Of a stretch of DNA of 8,942 nucleotides, positions 4,946 through 8,942 are shown in pieces. The notes beneath the pieces were generated by a model, which made no database searches, was not told the DNA's origin, and saw only the letters and a program-made list of their open reading frames with translations. The translations under genes and the position numbers were made by a program. Source of the DNA: Treponema sp. (lineage in GTDB: Bacteria; Spirochaetota; Spirochaetia; Treponematales; Breznakiellaceae). Each line of letters begins with the position of its first letter. Position 1 is the stretch's first letter. The DNA lies in the NCBI GenBank assembly GCA_031254175.1, contig JAIRUY010000044.1, forward strand, positions 1-8,942. Reading direction: 5' to 3'.

Positions 4946-4972
4946 TCAGCGCCTCTGCGCCGCCGTGTGAAT
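4946..4972 (-). repeat. Repeat-like sequence forming the 3' end of cca
   Basis: Read on the minus strand, this stretch has GGCGGCGCAGAGGCGCTGAG, close to the GCGCAGAGGCGCAGAG-type repeats seen between genes in many environmental bacteria. It supplies the last codons and the stop of cca (HTAAQRR). CGCAGAGG is shared with 2940-2947. Likely a small repeat inserted at or near the gene end; confidence is limited because only one other partial copy is in view. Confidence 0.35.
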
Positions 4973-6331
4973 TTTTTTAAAATAATTCCCTGCAATTTCC
5001 AAAAGTTTTTCTTTTGTGTTTTGTTCAGGATCATCAATCACGGTTTCCAGCAGTTGGTTCAAAATAATTCCCATGGTTTTACCGGACGGGATACCGGCTT
5101 TCATCAAATCCTTTCCCGACACAGCAAGGTCTTTAATGGTAAAAGCGCGGCCGCACAGAAGAATTTTTTCCACCCTGTCTGCGAGTTTCGTCAGCGTGTG
5201 ATGATCCGGCTCTTTGCCGGCAAACGCGGAAGAATCCGCCTGCCTAAGACAGTAAAGGTCTTTAAGATTTTTTTCACCTGTACGGGCAATGAAACGGCGC
5301 ACAGCCGCATCCGACCAATTTTCCGTATAGTTGAACATATGCTCCTTTATCAAATGACAGACGCAGTCAATCACAACGTTGGAATAGCGCAGGCGGTTTA
5401 ATATTTTTCTTGTCATTTCGGCTGAAACTTCCTCATGCCGGTAAAAAGTCCAAACGCCGCTTGAGTCCATTTTCCTTACCTTTGGTTTGCCGACATCGTG
5501 AAAAAGAGCGGCAAGGCGCAATTCATGCGAAAAATTATTCGCGGCCGCATAATCACATGCGTAAAGGGAATGATCCAAAACATCGAAACGGTGAAATCCT
5601 TTTTGCTCAATTCCGCGGCAGGCTGAAAGTTCACCCAGAAAGAGTTTTAAGAGGCCTGTTTTTTCCATTAAGAGGAATGCGCGGGACGGAAGAGGGGAGG
5701 ACAGGATTTTATCAATTTCGTCCCGTACCCTTTCCTGTGATACTTTCTCACAGACAGATAACGCTCCGCTGATAGCATTCAGTGTTTTTTCTTCGATTTC
5801 GTAGCCAAGCTGGGCGGCAAAACGCACAGCCCTCAACGGGCGAAGCCCGTCTTCACCGAAACGTTTTTCAGGGTCTCCGGCACAGCGGATGATTTTTGCT
5901 TTGATATCTTCTGCGCCTTTGAAAGGATCGATAATCTCTCCTTCTGGAAGGCGCAGGGCAATGGCATTCATTGTAAAATCCCGCCTGGAAAGATCTTCCT
6001 CTATATCGCTCGTGTATTGAATCTCGTCGGGTCTGCGTCCATCTGAATATTTGGATTCAATTCTGAATGTGGTAATTTCAGCGCTGTGTCCCTTATAAAA
6101 GACTGTAACGGTTCCGTGTTTAATGCCTGTGGGAACTACCTTGCCCTTTGCGTTTTTTATAATTTTGGTTACTTCATCAGGGTGAGCGTCTGTGGCAAGG
6201 TCCCAGTCATGGATTTTTTCACCGCGCAGCATATCCCTGACTGCGCCTCCAACAAGGTATAATCTTTTTCCGTTATTGTTAAAAATACCGGTAATTTCTT
6301 TCAAAATTGAATGAATTGCTGTTTTAATCAA
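4946..6331 (-). CDS. cca: CCA tRNA nucleotidyltransferase with HD domain
   Basis: It adds or repairs the 3' CCA of tRNAs. The frame extends to ATG-like codons at 6487, but that would overlap the divergent gene. TTG 6331 has AAGGA at 6343-6339, seven bases away, giving 461 aa. The class II head shows LVGGAVRDMLRG (26-37), catalytic D42-W-D44, RRDFTMNA (116-123) and EDGLRPLRAVRF (160-171). After the neck, an HD domain follows: H254, then ALFHDVGK with H278-D279, suggesting phosphohydrolase activity as in E. coli-type enzymes. Some relatives are split CC- or A-adding enzymes, which sequence alone cannot exclude here. The last residues (HTAAQRR) are encoded by a CGCAGAGG-containing repeat-like stretch. 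The gene converges on rnc and diverges from the thiamine pyrophosphokinase gene. Confidence 0.9.
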   Translation of the reverse strand: MIKTAIHSILKEITGIFNNNGKRLYLVGGAVRDMLRGEKIHDWDLATDAHPDEVTKIIKNAKGKVVPTGIKHGTVTVFYKGHSAEITTFRIESKYSDGRRPDEIQYTSDIEEDLSRRDFTMNAIALRLPEGEIIDPFKGAEDIKAKIIRCAGDPEKRFGEDGLRPLRAVRFAAQLGYEIEEKTLNAISGALSVCEKVSQERVRDEIDKILSSPLPSRAFLLMEKTGLLKLFLGELSACRGIEQKGFHRFDVLDHSLYACDYAAANNFSHELRLAALFHDVGKPKVRKMDSSGVWTFYRHEEVSAEMTRKILNRLRYSNVVIDCVCHLIKEHMFNYTENWSDAAVRRFIARTGEKNLKDLYCLRQADSSAFAGKEPDHHTLTKLADRVEKILLCGRAFTIKDLAVSGKDLMKAGIPSGKTMGIILNQLLETVIDDPEQNTKEKLLEIAGNYFKKIHTAAQRR

Positions 6332-6360
6332 TTGAGTTTCCTTTTGAAATTCAATATACT
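6332..6360 (+). promoter_or_regulatory. Promoter of the thiamine pyrophosphokinase-folD operon, with dyad at -10
   Basis: TTGAGT (6332-6337, 4 of 6), a 17-base spacer and TATACT (6355-6360, 5 of 6) predict a start near 6367 and a leader of about 50 bases. The -10 lies in a perfect dyad TATAC-T-GTATA (6355-6365). On the other strand the same dyad offers TATATT or TATACA as a -10 for cca, though no good -35 goes with it. The two divergent genes may thus share a regulatory spot. Confidence 0.45.
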
Positions 6361-6402
6361 GTATAAGAAAAAAGAATTCTCCCGTCTGTCTTTCATACAG
6401 GT

Positions 6403-6409
6403 AAGGAGG
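6403..6409 (+). promoter_or_regulatory. Shine-Dalgarno fixing the TTG start of the thiamine pyrophosphokinase gene
   Basis: A perfect AAGGAGG lies seven bases before TTG 6417. The only other nearby TTG (6412) is in a different frame. This decides the unusual TTG start. Confidence 0.8.
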
Positions 6410-6416
6410 CATTGTA

Positions 6417-7085
6417 TTGCTTGGTGTTGTTTTTTCAGGCGGAGAAAGTCCTTCTGCGCCGGTAATCCTTAAGGCGCTGGAAGGCAAGGAAGCGTTTTTT
6501 GTTGCGGCAGATTCCGGCCTTGTTGCGGCTGAAAAAGCCGGAATAAGACCGGATTACATTATTGGCGACATGGATTCTGTTGCCGCATCAAGGTTGGATT
6601 CCTATCCAACAGAGCGTGTTATACGTTTCAGTCAGGATAAGGATTATACAGATACCGAACTTGCTTTGAAAATGGTGTTTGAAAAGGGCTGCGATAATGT
6701 CTGGATTATAGGCGGAGACGGAGGCAGGGCAGATCATCTTTTTGCTGTCTTTTCCCTCTTTGAAAGAGAAAAGTTTCCCTGCCGGTGGCTGGCAAAATCG
6801 GCGGATATTTATTGCATAGATGCCGAATTGTCAGGAAATAATATTTTCTGCTGTGTTGAAAAAAACGCCGTCGTTTCGGTATTTCCCGTGGGCATAGGGC
6901 CGTGGGAAGCAAAGAGCGAAGGGCTAAAATGGCCGATGGAAGGGCTTTCGTGGAAACGAGGTTTTTTCGGTCTCAGTAATGTTGCAAAAGATGAAAATTT
7001 TTTTATTAAGGCGGAAAAAGGAAGGTTTATGATAATGCTTCCGTTTTTGTTAAGTGGAAAAAGGAGACCATTATGTCAGCAGTAA
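6417..7085 (+). CDS. Thiamine pyrophosphokinase
   Basis: It transfers pyrophosphate from ATP to thiamine, giving the cofactor thiamine diphosphate. At 222 aa the length is normal. The N-terminal catalytic domain shows AADSGLVAAEKAGIRPDYIIGDMDS (about 30-54, with metal-binding acidic residues), DKDYTDTELAL (74-84) and GGDGGRADHLFA (99-110). The C-terminal thiamine-binding domain includes GLKWPMEGLSW (169-179) and the GLSN turn (185-188). The start is TTG 6417, seven bases after AAGGAGG. Its last codons overlap the folD start by 13 bases, so the two are likely translated in a coupled way. It is first in a plus operon with folD, a membrane protein gene and miaB. The gene is called thiN, tenI-linked or tnr3-like in different organisms, so no symbol is given. 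No TPP riboswitch-like fold is apparent in the short leader. Confidence 0.9.
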   Translation: MLGVVFSGGESPSAPVILKALEGKEAFFVAADSGLVAAEKAGIRPDYIIGDMDSVAASRLDSYPTERVIRFSQDKDYTDTELALKMVFEKGCDNVWIIGGDGGRADHLFAVFSLFEREKFPCRWLAKSADIYCIDAELSGNNIFCCVEKNAVVSVFPVGIGPWEAKSEGLKWPMEGLSWKRGFFGLSNVAKDENFFIKAEKGRFMIMLPFLLSGKRRPLCQQ

Positions 7086-7948
7086 TAATGGATGGAAAAG
7101 CTCTTGGGCTTAAAATTCGCGAAAGACTAAAGGAAAAGTGTGAGCAGTTAAAACAGAAAGGAATAGCGCCCTGTCTTGCTGTTATACTTGTAGGCGAAGA
7201 CCCTGCAAGCCTTTCTTATGTAACTTCAAAGGAGAAAGCCCTTGGAGAAGCCGGAATAAAAAGCCGTGATATCAGGCTGCCTGCCGATACACAGGAAGAG
7301 GGACTTCTTTCCATCATTGCCGATTTAAATAAAGATGAAAACACGCATGGCATTCTGGTTCAATTGCCATTGCCAAAACAAATCAACGAATTGAATGTGA
7401 TATGCGCGGTTGCTCCCGAAAAGGATGTAGATTGTTTTCATCCTGTTTCGATGGGGAATATAATTATTGACAGGCCCGGCTTTTTACCTTGTACTCCGCG
7501 CGGTGTTCTGACATTATTGGAGGAATACAATATCCCAATTGCCAGCTCTCATTTGGTAATTGTCGGCAGATCAAACATAGTAGGAAAACCTCTTTTTAAT
7601 CTTTTGATCAGCAAAAAGTATAACGCTACGGTAACTCTTTGTCATACCGGTACTTATGATCTTGCCTATCATACAAAACAGGCGGATATATTGATTGCCG
7701 CGGCAGGAATGCCGTCACTTATAAAGCCGAATATGATAAAAGAAAACGCGGTAGTGATCGATGTGGGAATAAGCCGTGTAACTGACGCTTCAGCAAAAAA
7801 AGGTTACAGGCTTTGCGGAGATGTGGATGTAAGTGTAATGGAAAAAGCGTCCTTTTTTTCGCCGGTGCCCGGCGGGGTTGGCCCGATGACAATTGCAATG
7901 CTGCTGCAAAATGTAGTTGAAGCCGCCGAGAATCGAATCAGGAGATAA
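7073..7948 (+). CDS. folD: Bifunctional methylenetetrahydrofolate dehydrogenase / methenyltetrahydrofolate cyclohydrolase
   Basis: FolD interconverts 5,10-methylene-, 5,10-methenyl- and 10-formyl-tetrahydrofolate, feeding purine and formyl-Met-tRNA synthesis. At 291 aa the length is typical. The active site pair Y49-x-x-x-K53 lies in SYVTSKEKALGEAGI. GILVQLPLP (93-101), GRSNIVGKP (165-173, the NADP-binding loop) and PGGVGPMT (266-273) are all present. KDVDCFHP (117-124) has Cys121 where many homologues have Gly. The start ATG has AAGGAGA about seven bases before it and overlaps the end of the thiamine pyrophosphokinase gene. The next gene begins two bases after its stop, and that gene's ribosome site overlaps the final folD codons. 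Confidence 0.95.
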   Translation: MSAVIMDGKALGLKIRERLKEKCEQLKQKGIAPCLAVILVGEDPASLSYVTSKEKALGEAGIKSRDIRLPADTQEEGLLSIIADLNKDENTHGILVQLPLPKQINELNVICAVAPEKDVDCFHPVSMGNIIIDRPGFLPCTPRGVLTLLEEYNIPIASSHLVIVGRSNIVGKPLFNLLISKKYNATVTLCHTGTYDLAYHTKQADILIAAAGMPSLIKPNMIKENAVVIDVGISRVTDASAKKGYRLCGDVDVSVMEKASFFSPVPGGVGPMTIAMLLQNVVEAAENRIRR

Positions 7949-7950
7949 TA

Positions 7951-8325
7951 ATGCAGGATAATATTGAAAATATTCCATCAACATCAAGCTTGTCAAAACT
8001 GGGTATTACTGCAATCGGTTATACAGCAAGCGGTATTTTTCTCTTTCTGCTGCAGATTTTTTCCCGTATGCGGGGAATTGGTCTAATTATTGGGGCTGTA
8101 GTTTGCATTGTCGGAATTGTTTCGCTTTTATCGAAAGACCGGGCTGATAAAAAAGCAGGCTCCTTTATTGCCGCGGCAGGCGCGTTGATCATTCTTTCCA
8201 AAACCGGTATTCCGATAGTTATGGCAGTTTCCGGCACTTTGCTCAGTATTGGCATGTTTGGTCTTTTGGGTCTGGGTATCTGGAATGGTATAAAATTCCT
8301 TATAGGTTTGAAAAAAAGATCGTAA
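7951..8325 (+). CDS. Small integral membrane protein of unknown function
   Basis: This 124-aa protein has a short polar N-terminus (1-16) and then four likely membrane helices, roughly 17-37, 42-61, 70-92 and 93-119. A charged loop SKDRADKK lies at 61-68, and a basic tail KKRS ends the chain. The protein is rich in Gly, Ile and Leu, and no catalytic motif or known family was recognised. The start ATG follows the folD stop by two bases, with AGGAGA overlapping the end of folD, so it is almost surely cotranscribed and perhaps translationally coupled. By the positive-inside rule, the loop at 61-68 and the tail are likely cytoplasmic. Its link to folD or miaB function is unknown. Confidence 0.75.
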   Translation: MQDNIENIPSTSSLSKLGITAIGYTASGIFLFLLQIFSRMRGIGLIIGAVVCIVGIVSLLSKDRADKKAGSFIAAAGALIILSKTGIPIVMAVSGTLLSIGMFGLLGLGIWNGIKFLIGLKKRS

Positions 8326-8331
8326 CAGTAA

Positions 8332-8942
8332 ATGAAGTTTCTTTTTGAAACATACGGCTGTCAGATGAATTCCGCCGAGTCTGCGGCGCTTGTTCTTGTA
8401 TGCAAAGAGCGCGGCTGGAGTGAAGCCGCTGACGGCGGGAGCGCCGATCTGGTACTTATTAACACCTGCTCTGTACGGCAAACTGCCGAAAAACGCGCCT
8501 TTGGCCGTATCGCACATTACATCTCCTGTAAAAAGAAATCAAAAGTTAAGTTTACTCTTGTTATTGCCGGCTGCATGGCTCAAAGGCTGGGGAATAAATT
8601 AATAGAAAAGTATCCTCAGATTGATTATGTGATGGGTACTTCCGCCCGTTCAATTTTTCCTTTGATCCTTGAAGCTGCGGAAAAAGGTGAAAAAGCAATT
8701 CCGGATTTATCTGAAAAGGCAGTTTTTTCTTTTTCACAGTCCCACCTGGCAGAAGGGCAGTTCCCGCCTGCGGCGCGCTCTTTTATCCCCATCATGCACG
8801 GCTGCAATAATTTCTGCTCTTATTGCATTGTACCTTATGTCCGCGGCAGGGAAATTTCGCGCGACCCAAAAAGTATTCTGGAAGAAATCCGGATTGTAGG
8901 TGAAAGGGGAGTGCGTGAAGTTACTTTGCTGGGACAGAATGT
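8332..8942 (+). CDS. miaB: tRNA-2-methylthio-N6-dimethylallyladenosine synthase, N-terminal part (3' truncated by window edge)
   Basis: MiaB is a radical-SAM enzyme that adds a methylthio group to i6A37 in tRNAs reading U-starting codons. About 203 residues are in the window, with the frame open to the edge. The N-terminal UPF0004 domain has its three cluster cysteines: C10 in TYGCQMN, C46 in NTCSVR, and C81 in AGCMAQ. The radical-SAM triad C158-x3-C162-x2-C165 is in HGCNNFCSYCIVPYVRG. These features, with the ETYGCQMN start, favour MiaB over the related RimO and MtaB. The start ATG lies six bases after the stop of the membrane protein gene and has no clear Shine-Dalgarno, so translation may rely on coupling. 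The C-terminal TRAM domain is beyond the window. Confidence 0.9.
   Translation, partial: MKFLFETYGCQMNSAESAALVLVCKERGWSEAADGGSADLVLINTCSVRQTAEKRAFGRIAHYISCKKKSKVKFTLVIAGCMAQRLGNKLIEKYPQIDYVMGTSARSIFPLILEAAEKGEKAIPDLSEKAVFSFSQSHLAEGQFPPAARSFIPIMHGCNNFCSYCIVPYVRGREISRDPKSILEEIRIVGERGVREVTLLGQN

Noticed and set aside
6367..6416. TPP riboswitch ahead of the thiamine pyrophosphokinase gene
   Set aside because: The leader is only about 50 bases and I see no THI-box elements; such riboswitches are about 100 bases long.
6332..6487. N-terminal extension of cca to codon 6487
   Set aside because: It would overlap the start of the divergent thiamine pyrophosphokinase gene, adds a Pro/Ser-rich stretch unlike the family, and TTG 6331 has a well-placed ribosome site.
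7073..7948. Cys121 in FolD (KDVDCFHP) as a loss-of-function change
   Set aside because: All catalytic residues are intact and the change is conservative in place; it is probably a lineage variant.

Overview
The window looks like a chromosomal housekeeping segment from a spirochaete, most likely Treponema-like. This rests on recognised protein families and their flavour (spirochaete-style lipoprotein, a P-loop/Asp23-type protein, rpmF-acpP-rnc together, AT-leaning sequence). It is inference, because no database was searched. There are no transposases, phage genes, CRISPR arrays, tRNAs or rRNAs.

Layout. Bases 1-681 (+) hold the C-terminal part of a poly(A) polymerase/CCA-type nucleotidyltransferase (pcnB), cut by the left edge. 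Converging on it is a three-gene minus-strand operon (about 2863 down to 691): a lipoprotein, an exported HEAT-repeat protein, and a protein joining a Walker A P-loop to an Asp23/YloU-like C-terminus. A divergent intergenic region (2864-3159) carries two back-to-back promoters and strong palindromes. To its right on the plus strand lie coaD (CoA synthesis), rpmF (ribosomal protein L32), acpP (acyl carrier protein) and rnc (RNase III). A CCA-adding enzyme (cca, minus) converges on rnc. Divergent from cca is a plus-strand operon: thiamine pyrophosphokinase, folD, a small membrane protein, and the start of miaB, cut by the right edge.

How the genes fit together. CoaD feeds the CoA from which the AcpP phosphopantetheine arm is drawn. 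pcnB, rnc, cca and miaB all act on RNA 3' ends, processing or tRNA modification. The minus-strand operon is an envelope-plus-cytoplasm set of unknown role.

Points of most interest. (1) rnc has no ATG, GTG or TTG in any frame between the acpP stop and its conserved core. The best start is a CTG that sits inside an 11-bp hairpin, a candidate RNase III autoregulatory site. (2) The P-loop/Asp23 gene also lacks a usual start ahead of its Walker A motif, so a standard caller would begin at an internal TTG and lose the ATP-binding site. (3) The lipoprotein and coaD promoters have identical geometry, with the predicted transcription start on the A of the ATG, which suggests leaderless mRNAs. (4) A small family of palindromes sharing a CCCTTCAGGGCGA-type core lies between genes.
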